The notes: generated by a model not told the origin, from the sequence alone. 64,000 nucleotides of DNA from Lucinisca nassula (GCA_963580285.1 OY757011.1:161993908-162057907), one strand, 5' to 3'. Shown: positions 49,298 to 60,369, counted from the stretch's first letter. Made by a program: numbers and translations.

Positions 49298-52200
49298 TTA
49301 AATCTTATGAAAAAGTCCAATTTCTTTTAAGAATAAAATAATATTATCAACAGGTACATCTCGAAACAGTTGTTGCAAAGTGTCAGCTTTGAAATATAAA
49401 ATACGTGAGGGTGAAAAGTCAACACAGTCAATTAAGATATGTTTCACAGTGAATGGCTGATCACAACCTACACAAGAAGGCTGATCATCACCATTAAAAA
49501 TATAAGAATGAGTAACTCTAGTATGGCCGATGCGCAGTCGTGTTAATACTACGTCCTCTTTTCTGGAAAACTGTGGAGGAGAGCATTTTGTGCTAACGAC
49601 AGGTTTAATGGCATGGAGTTTGTTATTTATTGCACGGTCCCATTCGCCTTGCCATTCCGACAAGATGTATCTGTTGATAAATGGTTTAAAATTGTTAAAA
49701 GGAATTTTAAAAACAGATGGATCAAGATTGAGCGATTCCTTTGCTTTCTTGTCAGCATATTCATTGCCGACAATGCCAATATGGCTCGGAAGCCAACAAA
49801 ACAAGATTTGGTGTGTTTTAGAAATTTCATGATGTTTTTCGATCAATTTTTGAATTTGAGGATTTTTAGATGATGAATGGTCTAAAGCCTTAAGCACAGA
49901 AAGTGAATCCGAAAATATAATTGCTTTTTGAATTGTTGAAGAACTGATAAAATCTAAAGCTAGGTCTATTGCTTTGGCTTCAGCTGTAAAAATAGATGAA
50001 CCATCTGGAAGGCGCATGGTTTTGTGCGTATCTTTAGAAACATACGCACAGCCAACTTTATCTCCTTCTTTGGAACCATCAGTATAGACTTGCTGGTAAT
50101 CATTGTAACGTGACTGCAGTACCTGAAAGTTTTGTTTGAGAAGTATTGGATTTGATTCGGATTTTTTTCCATCATGTAAGTCGAACAGAATAGAAGGTTG
50201 TTTAATACACCAAGATGGAACTTCGGCGGTTTCATGTTTTTGAATATTTTTAAGGTCGATACCTGAATTTTCCAGCAGTGGTAAAATACGTAATCCAAAA
50301 GGTTTGATTGCTGTGGGTTTTGTTTCATACTTATCTACAAATTGAGGTCGAAATGAAATTTTGGATGCCGGGTTAGATGGATTTGCAGCAAGTCTGATAG
50401 CATACTGAAGAGAAAGTTTCTCTCTGCGCGAGGTTAAAGATGGTTCACCTGCTTCTACATAAAGGCTTAATACGGGAGAAGTACGGAAGGCTCCCATGGC
50501 CAGACGAAGGCCTTGGTGATGGATAGTATCCAAGGATTTTAAATAGGACTTTCTGGCAGAACCATAAACAACAGACCCATAATCTAATTTAGATCTTATT
50601 AAAGACCGGTAAAGATGTAATAAAGTATACCGATCTGCTCCCCAACTTGTATGAGCTAAAACTTTCAAAAGATTCAAAGCTTTTAAGCATTTCGCTTTAA
50701 GATATTTAATATGTGGAATAAAAGATAACTTTTGATCAAATATGACCCCAAGAAATTTGGCTTCTTCAACAACAGTAATTTGTGATCCGTATAAAAACAG
50801 GGAAGGATGTTCGTGTTTCTTCCGTAGTTTACAAAAATGAACACACTGCGTTTTCGACTTGGAGAACTTGAAACCATTTTTATCAGTCCATTCTTCTATT
50901 CTTTTTAAATTTTGTTGCAACTTTCGTTCAATTGTTTTCATATTTTTTGAACGGTAACATATACAAAAATCATCAACATACAATGAGCAATCAGTTTTGT
51001 CGTCCAAACATTGTACAATATTGTTTATTTTGATGTTAAATAGCGTAGTTGAAAGAATACTACCCTGTGGGACACCCTGTTCTTGATCATAGAAATCTGA
51101 CAGGGTAGACCCCATACGCACCTGAAACATGCGCTCCCCTAAAAAGCTTTCAATAAAACTGGGAAGTTTTCCTCTTAAGCCAATGTTATGTAGATCTTTC
51201 AATATTCCATAACGCCATGTTGTATCATATGCTTTCTCCAAGTCGAAAAAGACAGCCACTACGTGTTCTTTGTTAATAAAAGCATCTCGTATAAATGTTT
51301 CTAGTCTTATTAAATTGTCATTGGTACTACGTTCCGAACGAAAGCCCGATTGATATTCTGAAATGAGGTTGTTGGACTCTAAGTACCAGACTAATCTCTT
51401 GTTTATCATTCTCTCCAATGTTTTACACAAACAACTTGTCAAAGCTATCGGACGATAATTTGTAGGTTCTGCATGATCTTTCCCTGGTTTCGGAATTGGT
51501 ACAACTGTAGCTACACGCCAACTCTCAGGACAGACCCCCGTTTCCCAAATATTATTAAAGATATCTAAAAGTGTTGTAAGAGAACTTTTTGGCAGATGCT
51601 TAAGCATCTGATAATGAATTTCATCGGGGCCGGTTGCCGTATCATGTGATTTTTCAATGGCTTCAACGAGTTCGGATAAGTTAAATGGTGTGTTGTATTC
51701 TTCGTGATTAAGGGATTTGAAGTTAAGTTTTCTTTTCTCCTGGTCCTTTTTGAAATTTCTAAAAGTGTCAGAATAATTACGCGATGATGAATTTCTCAAA
51801 AATGTGTTACCAAGAGTATCTTAAATATCTTTTTTTGTTGAAGCTATTGTGTCAAATTCAGTATTTAAATGTGTAAAACTAGAAGACTTTGTTTTTCCTG
51901 AAATTTTTCGTACCATATCCCAAACCTTTTTAATGGGGGTTTTATAGTTCAATTTGGAGACATATTCTCTCCATGACTTTCGTTTGGAAGCTCGGATTGT
52001 TCGCCGAGCTTTAGCTCTAAAAACTTTTACGTCGTTGAGCTTTTCTGAAGTGGGATTTTTGCAGAACTTATTTAGAGCCTGTTTACGCTTTTTAATAGCT
52101 TCTTTACAGTCATTATTAAACCAAGGCTTGCTTTTCTTAGTATTTGTGGAGGTCTTTGGAATGCATTGTTCTGATATGTTAATAAGTGTATCTGTGAAAT

Positions 52201-52984
52201 CAGAAACAATGTCAGATGATTCATTTAAGTGATCAACTGATAACTCTTCTTCACATAAATTATGGAATAATTCCCAGTCGGCTTTATTCATTTTCCATTT
52301 CTGGTTACAGTCTTCATCTGGTTCGTTTACGCTCTCTATTATAACAGGAAAGTGATCACTTCCGCACTGATCATCATGAACAGACCAGTCATAGTCCAAG
52401 AAGAGAGATGGGTGACACAAAGAGAGATCTAAAGAAGACAAATGACCTGTCGCAGGGTGAAGGTAAGTATAAGATTTATCATTCATCAAGCAAAGATCGT
52501 TCTTTGCAATAAAATCTTCGACAAGTGCGCCTCTGTTATTGACATCTTTACAGCCCCATAGAATATTGTGACCATTGAAGTCGCCAACTAAAAGATATGG
52601 CGATGGAAGTTGACTCAGCAATGAGTCAAGATGTTCGGGCTTTAAAGAAAATGAGGGTGGGATATATAGAGAGCAAACTGTAGTTTCTTTATCCAGAGAA
52701 ACCGATACTGCTACAGCTTGAAGGTCGGTTTTTAATTTGATCTCTCTTTGTGGTAAACATGATTTAACAAAAATTGAGCTGCCACCAGATGGTTTGTTAC
52801 CATCAGAATAGATATAGTTGTATGTATTGAAACCCCTGACATCTATGTTGTCATCAGTTTTTAAAAAAGTTTCTTGCAAACAAAACACCGATGGGGTTAG
52901 TAGCGAAATAAGTAATAAGAGTTCATTATAATTTGATTTAAGACCTCGACAATTCCATTGTATTATTTTGTGTTTTAAATCCAT
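49298..52984 (-). pseudogene. LINE ORF2: endonuclease, reverse transcriptase, RNase H (one stop)
   Basis: A single frame of about 1,228 codons, broken only by TAA at 51821-51823. Residues 1-230: APE-type endonuclease (IIQWNCRGLKSN, CLQETFLK, LLVGDFNGHNILWG, SDHFPVII). Then reverse transcriptase: NYRPIALTSCLCKTLERM, FFDLEKAYDTTWR, GVPQGSILSTTLFNI, active site LYVDDF, FLGVIFDQKLSF. Then RNase H with its four acids: YTDGSKEGD, TAEAKAIDLAL, IFSDSLSVLKAL, HIGIVGNEYADKKAKE. A CVGCDQPFTVKHILIDC knuckle closes it. The stop lies between endonuclease and reverse transcriptase, so the copy is very slightly damaged. Confidence 0.94.
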
Positions 52985-53016
52985 TTTAAGGAGAGATATT
53001 TAAAGACTAGAAACTA

Positions 53017-54411
53017 TTATGGAGGTGCAATTGGTGATATAGATCTGCTACCACCAGCTCGTGGTGTGGCAGACCTCGATCTGTTATTGCCACTTGGTGA
53101 TGATGGAGTTTCAGTCAACTCCATATCACTGTCACTCAAAGATCCGAATCTGTTCTGAAATTTTATATTGTCTCTTTCCATTTTACGTTGTCTGTCTGTT
53201 TGTCTTTGAGACAATTGATGTTTTTTTATCGGATCTTGCGACCCCTTATTAGTTCGACCTGGGTCGGGTTTCTCTTTTACATTCGGCGCTGGCTTCGGTA
53301 CGGTCGCTGTCGACCGATCCGAAGCAACCTGGATTGCGCCTTTTGATAAATTGGTTGAACTTTGTGGTGCTGGAGTGGATTTACTCCATGCACCAGACTT
53401 TTTCAGTTCAGCAATGTATGATTCAGCAGTCTGTGTTGTGGAGCTGGTACATTTTACACCAGTACCTTTTGTGATGCTGGCGAAACTGGTGGTTGGTGTT
53501 ATGTATCGCTCTTCGACAATCTTCCGCGCTTCTGGGAATGTTATCCCCCTTTGGTATTTGACGGTAAGTATTTCTTTTTCTTTTTTCCACGCCGGACAGT
53601 CTCGGGAGAAAACAGCATGTTTGCCATCACAATTTACGCATTTGGGTTCATTTTTGCAGTTGAGGTGATTATCAACATGCTTTTCTTCACCACAATTAGG
53701 ACAGAGTTTTTTTCTCTGACATCTGCTTTCGTGATGGCCAAAAGCCTGACAAGAGTAACATCTAAGAGGGTTTGGGATGTATACCTCTACGTTAATGGAA
53801 AGATATGCTACTTTGATTTTCTTGGGTAGAATTGGTGTATTAAAAGTCAACACATAAGTTGCTGTTGGTTTTAGTACACCATTTCTACGAACTTGAATGT
53901 TACGAACACCAACAACTCCCTGATCCTTAAGGTTATCGACTATCTCTTCATCTGAGCAAGGACGCAGTTCTGGACTGCGAATCACTCCCTTAGATGAATT
54001 GAGCGTGTTATGTAAAGCGACTTTAACTTTTAGATCAAAGAGTTTGTTGGTGTTTAGCAGGCTTACCACTTGCTGTTTTTTCTCGACTTCCAAGAGAAGA
54101 TCACCCGATTTGAGTTGTTTTATACTCTTAGGGTGTCCGGCAATGGAGAGAATACTTTTCTCGATGACGAAGGGGGAAAGGCTAGATACAGTTCGTGTAT
54201 CGTCAAGTGACGTAACGACCAAGAAACGCGGAACATTGTCAAAATTTGGTTCAGCAGACTGCTGACTAGATTGTTGACTTGACTGCTGACTGGATTGTTG
54301 ACTGTGTTCATCCGATTCGGATGAATCTTCTTGTTTTTTACGTTTAGGTGCGTTGTGGTTAGGTGATTTGCGGTTAGGTGATTTGCGGTTATGTTTTTTT
54401 CCAGGAGCCAT
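53017..54411 (-). CDS. LINE ORF1: nucleic-acid-binding protein with CCHC knuckles
   Basis: Intact 464-codon ORF. The basic N-terminus has repeated KSPN and then five QQSS-type repeats; a middle domain follows (DNVPRFLVVTSLDD, VIRSPELRPCSDEEI), then three zinc knuckles: CYSCQAFGHHESRC, CPNCGEEKHVDNHLNC and CVNCDGKHAVFSRDC. The C-terminus is Ser/Pro-rich. Such ORF1 proteins package the LINE RNA. It lies 32 bp before ORF2 on the same strand. Confidence 0.92.
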   Translation of the reverse strand: MAPGKKHNRKSPNRKSPNHNAPKRKKQEDSSESDEHSQQSSQQSSQQSSQQSAEPNFDNVPRFLVVTSLDDTRTVSSLSPFVIEKSILSIAGHPKSIKQLKSGDLLLEVEKKQQVVSLLNTNKLFDLKVKVALHNTLNSSKGVIRSPELRPCSDEEIVDNLKDQGVVGVRNIQVRRNGVLKPTATYVLTFNTPILPKKIKVAYLSINVEVYIPNPLRCYSCQAFGHHESRCQRKKLCPNCGEEKHVDNHLNCKNEPKCVNCDGKHAVFSRDCPAWKKEKEILTVKYQRGITFPEARKIVEERYITPTTSFASITKGTGVKCTSSTTQTAESYIAELKKSGAWSKSTPAPQSSTNLSKGAIQVASDRSTATVPKPAPNVKEKPDPGRTNKGSQDPIKKHQLSQRQTDRQRKMERDNIKFQNRFGSLSDSDMELTETPSSPSGNNRSRSATPRAGGSRSISPIAPP

Positions 54412-54975
54412 AAGAAAAAAATTCTAGTTTCGTCCCAAGTGCTCTCCGCCCTCCGTGGAGCCCTACAAGGGAACACCATACTGGAGTGGTTATCCAACTC
54501 GCAGATGTTAGAGATACACGTGAGATATACTCGTATAAACAAAATGCCTACACGATTGATCCGTTAAGCCACCGCCTTCTAGAGATAAAAAGACAGAAAA
54601 GGGTAAGGTAAATGGGCATATGGTTGGTATCAGGAAAGATACAAAAAGAGTTGAAGAGAAAGCAAAGCAGTATCTCTAGGGCTCGGCGTGACCAGCCGAT
54701 TGACCGTGCCGGACCGCACGGCCACCCGTCTACACCGAAAAGCCAGGCCAAAGAGGCGTGTTGGGCACCTGAAGCACCGCCACCTCAGGTAACCCTCAAC
54801 CTCCAGGATCCCTTCTTCCGGCTTACAGGACGCCACCCACGGCAAACGGGTGGTACTTCCTTTAGCTCTTCCCAGTGGGCACATTGACCACAGCAGCAAC
54901 GTGCCCAGTGGGAATTGAGCCCCCAGGGCCACGGCAAGGCAGGAAGTCTAATACCTGGGGGCCCCGATGGGCGGG

Positions 54976-55360
54976 GGCCATAAGAAGAGAAGTAGCTCCA
55001 TAAATACTGGTAACAGGGTTATGGCCCCTGCATTCAGAAATTCCCTTCATAGCTCTCTCTCACTGTATCAAGTTTCGTTTATTTATCTTCAATGCTTTTA
55101 GAGATATGCTGTGGACACGCTTAATATTGCAGAAATTAGAATGGGAAATAACTCTAAAATTTCCTACGATAGAGTTATTGTTCTTGCATTCTGCACTTCC
55201 TCTGATAGCAATCTTATCAACATATCAAGTTTCATCTAATTCTCTTCTATACTCCAGAGAAGCTTTTTACTGCAAAAATTAAGAAGGGAAGTTACTCCTT
55301 AATTACAGGTGACAGGGTTATGGTTCTTGCATTCTGCACTTCCCCTCATGGCCCTCTAGC
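54976..55360 (+). repeat. Short tandem array, units about 140-160 bp
   Basis: The phrase CAGGGTTATGGYYCYTGCAT and TTCTGCACTTCC recurs near 55015, 55175 and 55315, with ATCAAGTTTC between. Confidence 0.65.
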
Positions 55361-55363
55361 AGA

Positions 55364-55576
55364 TTAACCCTTGTCCTGCTGAACGCGGATAAGCCTTATC
55401 TTTCAAACAATGAAGATCCAGATCAGATGGCTTCTGAAGAAGCCATCTGATCAGGATCTTCATTGTTTGTCATTCCGTTTCTGAATTTGTCGCAATAATT
55501 TGCATCAAGTAATCTGATTGGTTGATAATCGGTAGTGGGTGTGGCATATATAAATATTCAGCCGGTCAAGGGTTAA
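55364..55576. mobile_element. MITE-D, full length
   Basis: TTAACCCTTGTCCTGCTGAA to CGGTCAAGGGTTAA; perfect core GATCAGATGGCTTCTGA / AGAAGCCATCTGATC. Confidence 0.84.
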
Positions 55577-55625
55577 GCTAAACATACTTTGAAGAACTGG
55601 GGCCAGGAAGGGATTATGAACTCAC

Positions 55626-55772
55626 CTCATAAGTGTACACATTCCTGTCTGTCCTGAGGTCTTTTATTACAGATAATTCCCCAGTCTTAGGATTGATGAA
55701 GAAGTAATTGTCAGCATACGTTGGTGATGAGGCATCTATCTCTATGAAATACCTTATTTCTCCATTTGAGCC
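55626..55772 (-). CDS. Cadherin exon 4: middle of a cadherin-type unit
   Basis: Acceptor atgttatag, donor gtgagttc, 49 codons, phase 0. It encodes GSNGEIRYFIEIDA, YFFINPKTGELSVIKDL and RTDRNVYTYE. The NGEIRYFI and TGELSVIK motifs are typical cadherin strands. Confidence 0.94.
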
Positions 55773-55847
55773 CTATAACATAATAAAAAAAATATTACCC
55801 CCTTGTGCTATTGAGCCAGAATATATACTACCTTTGCAAACAGTGTA

Positions 55848-56158
55848 CTGCAAAGATCCTAAAAAGTCCAAAAGGTACAGACAGAATGGCAAACAGTGTA
55901 GATCCTGATCAGATTGCTTCAGGAGCAGTCTGATCTGGGTCTGCACTGTTTGCTTATGCCTATCTGTCCAATTACTTAGGATCATTATGGTAAATCCAGA
56001 TCAGATGCTTCTGAAGCAGCTAAAGAAGCCATCTGATCAGGATCTTCATTGTCTGTCATTCAATAAATGAATTTATAGGAATAAATTACATAAAGTAATT
56101 TGATTGGTTGATGGTCAAAAATAGGTGTGGCAAAATCAATTCACCAGCAGAAGGGTTG
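55848..56158. mobile_element. MITE-G followed by a MITE-D fragment
   Basis: MITE-G to 55990 (core GATCAGATTGCTTCAGG / AGCAGTCTGATC); then MITE-D (AGAAGCCATCTGATCAGG; GTGTGGCAAAATC). Confidence 0.65.
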
Positions 56159-56239
56159 AAATAACCAACTCATCTGAAACAAGGCTTTCTACCCGCTTTT
56201 GTTATAAAATGACTCCTTTCTGATAAAACTGGTATTCTA

Positions 56240-56356
56240 ATAGACCCCTTAATCAGAGGGAGCGAGTTTATAGAAAAGCATTCAGGAAGTGCCGAAAGTT
56301 TTATCCCTGTGAAAAATGGGGGAAAAATATGTGAGGTGTTTTCATTCCCCTTAAAT
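56240..56356. mobile_element. MITE-I, right half
   Basis: GAGTTTATAGAAAAGC, CAGGAAGTGCCGAAAGTT and TTTCATTCCCCTTAA. Confidence 0.6.
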
Positions 56357-56369
56357 CCCCCTCCCCCTT

Positions 56370-56960
56370 TTTACAGAGTATAGATGTATAGTGTCTACTG
56401 CATTTTTCTTTCAAGAACATAGGGGTGTTGGTACTCTAACAACTGCCTCACTGAGGTGATGAAGTCAGTGCTCCTAACTTCTGCTTGAACATGTTCTAGC
56501 TATGCTTAATTTATGTCATCTTTGAAAATGTTGTAAATATTGTATGTTTGTGTATGTTTCAAAAGAGGACCCCAGGGAAGATTGGACATTATGTCCAACT
56601 GGGCCTTCTCTATAAATAAAGTAATTATTATTATTATTATTCTAACAAGTGCCCATAATGCTAACAAGTCTCGAGTAATGATCACCCCTGCAAACCTTAA
56701 TTTGTATGGACAAAAGTGGGCTTTACTGGGTATTCATCAGTTGCCTTACTTTTACTCAAAAATATAGAGTGTGGACACTCTTTAGAACTGCTTCATTTAG
56801 GCACTTCTCACCTGTACCCACAATCTATATTTGGTCTAGGAATAAGAAAAAAATATAACATTTTCACTGGAAAAAATCTAGAGATAAGAAAGATGCCATT
56901 TATCACACAGGTATGTTAGGTTTAGGTTAAAAATATTTTATTGCATCCATTTATAGGTAT
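56370..56960. mobile_element. Two MITE-A copies, one split by a LINE tail
   Basis: The first copy (about 56370-56499 and 56642-56740; core ACTGCCTCACTGAGGTG) is cut by 56500-56641, a LINE 3' end with AATAAAG and an ATTATT repeat. The second copy (56740-56960) has a decayed core. Confidence 0.6.
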
Positions 56961-57223
56961 GTTATAGTAATGTCACAGCCTGTGCCTGTAGCTGATAAAC
57001 AAACATATTACTGTATTTACCCCAAATATTCATACACCTTAACTCCCTACACAACTTTTTTCTAAAATTTAAACAAGTTCAAATTGCTATCCTATTTTGT
57101 GTCTAAAAATAGCTGGATGAGTAAATATTGTTTCAGAAAAAAAAAAAAAAAATATTTTAGCCTTCAAAAGAAGGCATTACCTTACACGGGTAAGTTTTCA
57201 TTATGAATACAAAGTGATCTTAC

Positions 57224-57406
57224 CACATCTGGGTCCGTGGCATTGACATCACCAAACACAACTTTTGGATCCTGGTTCTCAGAGATGTTAAAAACTAAAT
57301 CACCGTGGCTGAATGTTGGCCTACTGGGATTTCTGGTTACCTCAATATTCACGATGACTTCAGCAAACGTATTTGGATCTTTCTCTCGGTATGCATGAAT
57401 ACGAAC
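57224..57406 (-). CDS. Cadherin exon 3: linker and start of a unit
   Basis: Acceptor tctgttacag, donor gtaagatcac, 61 codons, phase 0. It encodes VRIHAYREKDPNTFAEV, IEVTRNPSRPTFSHG and ISENQDPKVVFGDVNATDPD. TRNPSRPTF replaces the calcium linker; ISEN and TDPD look like standard calcium residues. Confidence 0.93.
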
Positions 57407-57458
57407 CTGTAACAGAAATGACATGTGAATAGAAAACCTGTTCAGTCTGCTGAGGGCA

Positions 57459-57663
57459 ATAACCCTTGTCCTGCTGAGCCCGGATATGCCATATCTTTGA
57501 AACAATGTAGATCCAGATCAGATGGCTTCTTCACCATCTGATCAGGATCTTCATTGTTTGCCATCCAGTTTATGAATTTGCTGCAGTAATTTGCATCAAG
57601 TAATCTGACTGGCTGATAATCAGTAGTGTGACATATTTAAATATTCAGCAGGACAAGGGTTAA
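57459..57663. mobile_element. MITE-D
   Basis: TAACCCTTGTCCTGCTGAG to CAGCAGGACAAGGGTTAA; shortened core GATCAGATGGCTTCTTC / ACCATCTGATC. Confidence 0.8.
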
Positions 57664-58404
57664 CAGAATAGCGGGAGATAATGGTAAACAGCAACTTCTA
57701 AAGCTGATAATCCTTTGTTTGGTCTCAGTTAACTGCACAGAATAAATCTAGCAGCCAGTAAAGATTACATCAGCTTATGTTATTAATGGACGGTTATTTA
57801 TGTACCGTTTCCACAACAGCTCTAGTTGACTTATATTTAGCTTAAATTTAAAATAAAACTGTGTATATTTTACCACTTTTACATCACTCTTTGTTTCTTT
57901 TTATATCACTCTCCAATACATCTATCGTTTTCATATTTTATGAAAAGTTAGAAATTTTGATTTTGCAAGTAGAAAATAGTTATTATTTCCCTGTCAATAA
58001 CGAGTAATTATAGTTGGAAGAAATTGACCTGTGACTGACCTTTATGCAAGGAATAAATTTGTCAATGTTATTGCCTAAAACATCGGCTTTCGTAAATTTC
58101 TCGTGAATTTTCGGCATCCCGTGAATTGCAACCCATTTACCGACCTCTATGTATTGAATAGCAATATCGCCATTTTCAGGAGACAGCGAAGAGAAATTAA
58201 TTCAGTCGGGTGTGAAATTATGTTAATAGAGTTCACCAGTCTCAGGTCAATTTGTTCGAACTTTATTATAGTAACCTGCTACAGAGTATCACCTAGCATT
58301 GATGGTTCCAGATCTTATGCATCACACTCGAGGCTCCACGTCTTACGTTATACCTTGATCTGGAAAACTTACACTTGAAATGATACAATGCGCAGACCAA
58401 CTTA
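57664..58404. other. Intronic, nothing recognised
   Basis: AT-rich, no repeat family or coding signal that I recognise. The ORF at 58103-58378 (91 codons) has no domain. Confidence 0.4.
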
Positions 58405-58808
58405 GGCCATCCTTAAAAAATTCTTGGTTTGCTGTGCTCCTACCTACCCACACAGATTGCCCCTACCCAAAAAATTTGATTACCATTCTGAGGAAAAGTT
58501 TTTTTTTTTTGAAATCCTGATTAAACTCAAATTTAACACACTAAGCTAAATTTCAAAAAGACGACATTCTTGTTTTTTGGGGGTTTTTTTTTTTGGTGTT
58601 TTAGCAGACCATTCAAATGAAATGTCAAGCCCGATTTTCTCTGAAAAATCAGAAAATAAATATTTGAAATGATGTTTCCAGTTGTTGTATGGTGCTTTAA
58701 GGGTCAAATATCTTTTCAGATCTAAAAAAAAAAAAAGACCTAGCTTCCTACCCACCTCACATATGATGGGTAGGAGCACAGCAAACAAAATTTTTTTTAA
58801 GTTAGGCC
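58405..58808. mobile_element. DNA transposon remnant with long inverted ends, MITE-K inside
   Basis: GGTTTGCTGTGCTCCTACC on the left is mirrored by GGTAGGAGCACAGCAAAC on the right, extending into AGGCC and poly-A/T. MITE-K-like ATGTCAAGCCCGATTTTC lies inside (about 58540-58710). Confidence 0.62.
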
Positions 58809-58838
58809 TTACTGTTGTAATACTGTGTATGTACTCAC

Positions 58839-58967
58839 TCTATATCTTGGAGTCTTGTTGTTGTCATCTGTGAGTGACTTGTTCAGGACTAATTTTCCTG
58901 TATTGCCTTCAAGCCTATAGTAGAGGGGCGCCAGGCCATCACCTCGAATGACGTAGATCAGTTCACC
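58839..58967 (-). CDS. Cadherin exon 2: middle of a cadherin-type unit
   Basis: Acceptor ctattttcag, donor gtgagtac, 43 codons, phase 0. It encodes GELIYVIRGDGLAPLYYRLE and GNTGKLVLNKSLTDD, then TPRYR. Confidence 0.92.
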
Positions 58968-59079
58968 CTGAAAATAGCATAAAATGTTTTCTCTTACTGC
59001 TTGTCTGATTTTGTACTGAATGCAATCTTCCACCTTATAATCAAATCGCTAGATAGGGGAACCAAGATGAGTTGATTTT

Positions 59080-59190
59080 AGAAACCGATTTCAAAATGGG
59101 TTAATTTCTAGCAAATTGTGACCGCCCTGATCAGATGCCACATTCTGTGGTGTCTGTTTTGGGCCGACACTGTTTGCCAGTGATCTGTTC
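59080..59190. mobile_element. MITE-E fragment
   Basis: CAAAATGGGTTAATTTC, GATCAGATGCCACATTC / TGTGGTGTC and CACTGTTTGCC. Confidence 0.55.
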
Positions 59191-59232
59191 TGGTGGATCC
59201 TGAATAAACTAAAGCTATCACTAAAGGTGACG

Positions 59233-59512
59233 AATACCCCCACAAAAACTGCTTTGATAGTATAACAGCGGCATTTTGCAATTTTTTCACTTGAAAGGGG
59301 CCATAACTATGTCGTAAATTGACGAATTGTAGTGGAAATCGAACTTGACCTGTATTTTATGATGTTACATCAGTGTACCAAAAATTACAAAAATCGGTGA
59401 AGCACTTTTTGAGTTATCGTCTGGAAACCAAGTCAACAGACCGACCGACCTACAGACAGACCGACAAGCTCACTCCTATATACCCCCCCAAATTTCATTT
59501 GTGGGGGTATAA
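59233..59512. mobile_element. DNA transposon with ATACCCCCACAAA ends
   Basis: Left AATACCCCCACAAA and right TTTGTGGGGGTAT are inverted. Inside near the right end is GACCGACCGACC, a type often seen in mollusc repeats. Confidence 0.68.
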
Positions 59513-59526
59513 ATAGGCCATCAGGT

Positions 59527-59980
59527 TAACAAGGCTGTGTAATGAACACCCCATAAACCTCACTTTATATAGAGAAAACTGGGGTTTACAGGCATATATA
59601 TTATTTTGCATATTTCTGCTCCAAAAAATAGGTTGTGGGTGCTGGTTAGAACCACCTCTGTGAGGTGGTTCTAACAAGCACCCACAACCTTTGTTTGGAG
59701 TAAAAATAAGAAAAATATCATAAATTTTCATTGGAGTGAGTGAGTGAGTTTTAGTTTTACGTCCCACCAACAGCTAAGGTCATACAGAAACGGGACCTCG
59801 GTTTAAAGACTCATCCGAAAGTCTGGAGATGCCCGGGATCGATCCTGCGATCCCTGGTTTACAAGACGAGTAGCGTAACCACTGCACCACGGAGGCTTCT
59901 CAAAATTTTCATTAGAAAAGTAACCATTTTGGAGAAATGAAAGAATGCACTATGTGACACAGGTGTGTTATCGTAATGTA
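59527..59980. mobile_element. MITE-A holding a SINE-4
   Basis: MITE-A core GGTTAGAACCACCTCTG / GAGGTGGTTCTAAC; right end GTGTGTTATCGTAATG. Interrupted at 59733-59902. Confidence 0.8.
59733..59902 (-). mobile_element. SINE-4, full length, 11-bp target duplication
   Basis: AAATTTTCATT precedes (59722-59732) and follows (59903-59913). The minus strand has GCCTCCGTGGTGCAGTGGTT as head and a TCACTCACTCAC tail. Confidence 0.88.
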
Positions 59981-60036
59981 AAATATGATAAAGTTGAACC
60001 ATAAAACAAGCTTACCTATCATCAGAATTTGTTACC

Positions 60037-60311
60037 CATCACGAAAACATGCCTATATAATTTTGACCCCCTTGAACCCCACTTCTATACAGTAAAACGG
60101 GGGTTTGCAGGGGTAAACCTTATTTTTTTATTTCTGCTCTAAAATATAGATTGTGGGTACTTGTAGAACCGCATTGATTCGGCAGTTCTAACAAGTACCT
60201 ACAATCTATATTTTGAACAGAAATAAGAAAAGTATCAATTTTTCATCTTAAAATTTTCATTTTTTGACGGTAAAGGTTGCAATGTATTTGTATAGGCATG
60301 TTTTCATAATG
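60037..60311. mobile_element. MITE-A, full length, weak core
   Basis: CATCACGAAAACATGCCTAT to ATAGGCATGTTTTCATAATG; core GTAGAACCGCATTGATTCGG. Confidence 0.8.
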
Positions 60312-60369
60312 TTGGTAATACACAAGCCAGCCTATCCAGTTACACAGATCAGCAACTGTCTTGATTTCC

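Larger units (their letters stand above)
49148..54960 (-). mobile_element. Full-length LINE with RNase H and 14-bp target duplications
   Basis: Flanked by GCCCCGATGGGCGG at 49134-49147 and 54961-54974. On the minus strand: a 5' UTR of about 550 bp starting CCCCAGGTATTAG, ORF1, ORF2 after a 32-bp gap, and a 3' UTR ending in ATCATCATCATCA. Two more 3' ends of this family lie at 38316-38850 and 42410-42520. Endonuclease, reverse transcriptase and RNase H together suggest the I/jockey-like group. Confidence 0.93.

Noticed and set aside
51821..51823. Split of the LINE into two separate genes (endonuclease and reverse transcriptase)
   Set aside because: Both parts are in the same frame with only one stop between them; it is one ORF2 with a nonsense codon.
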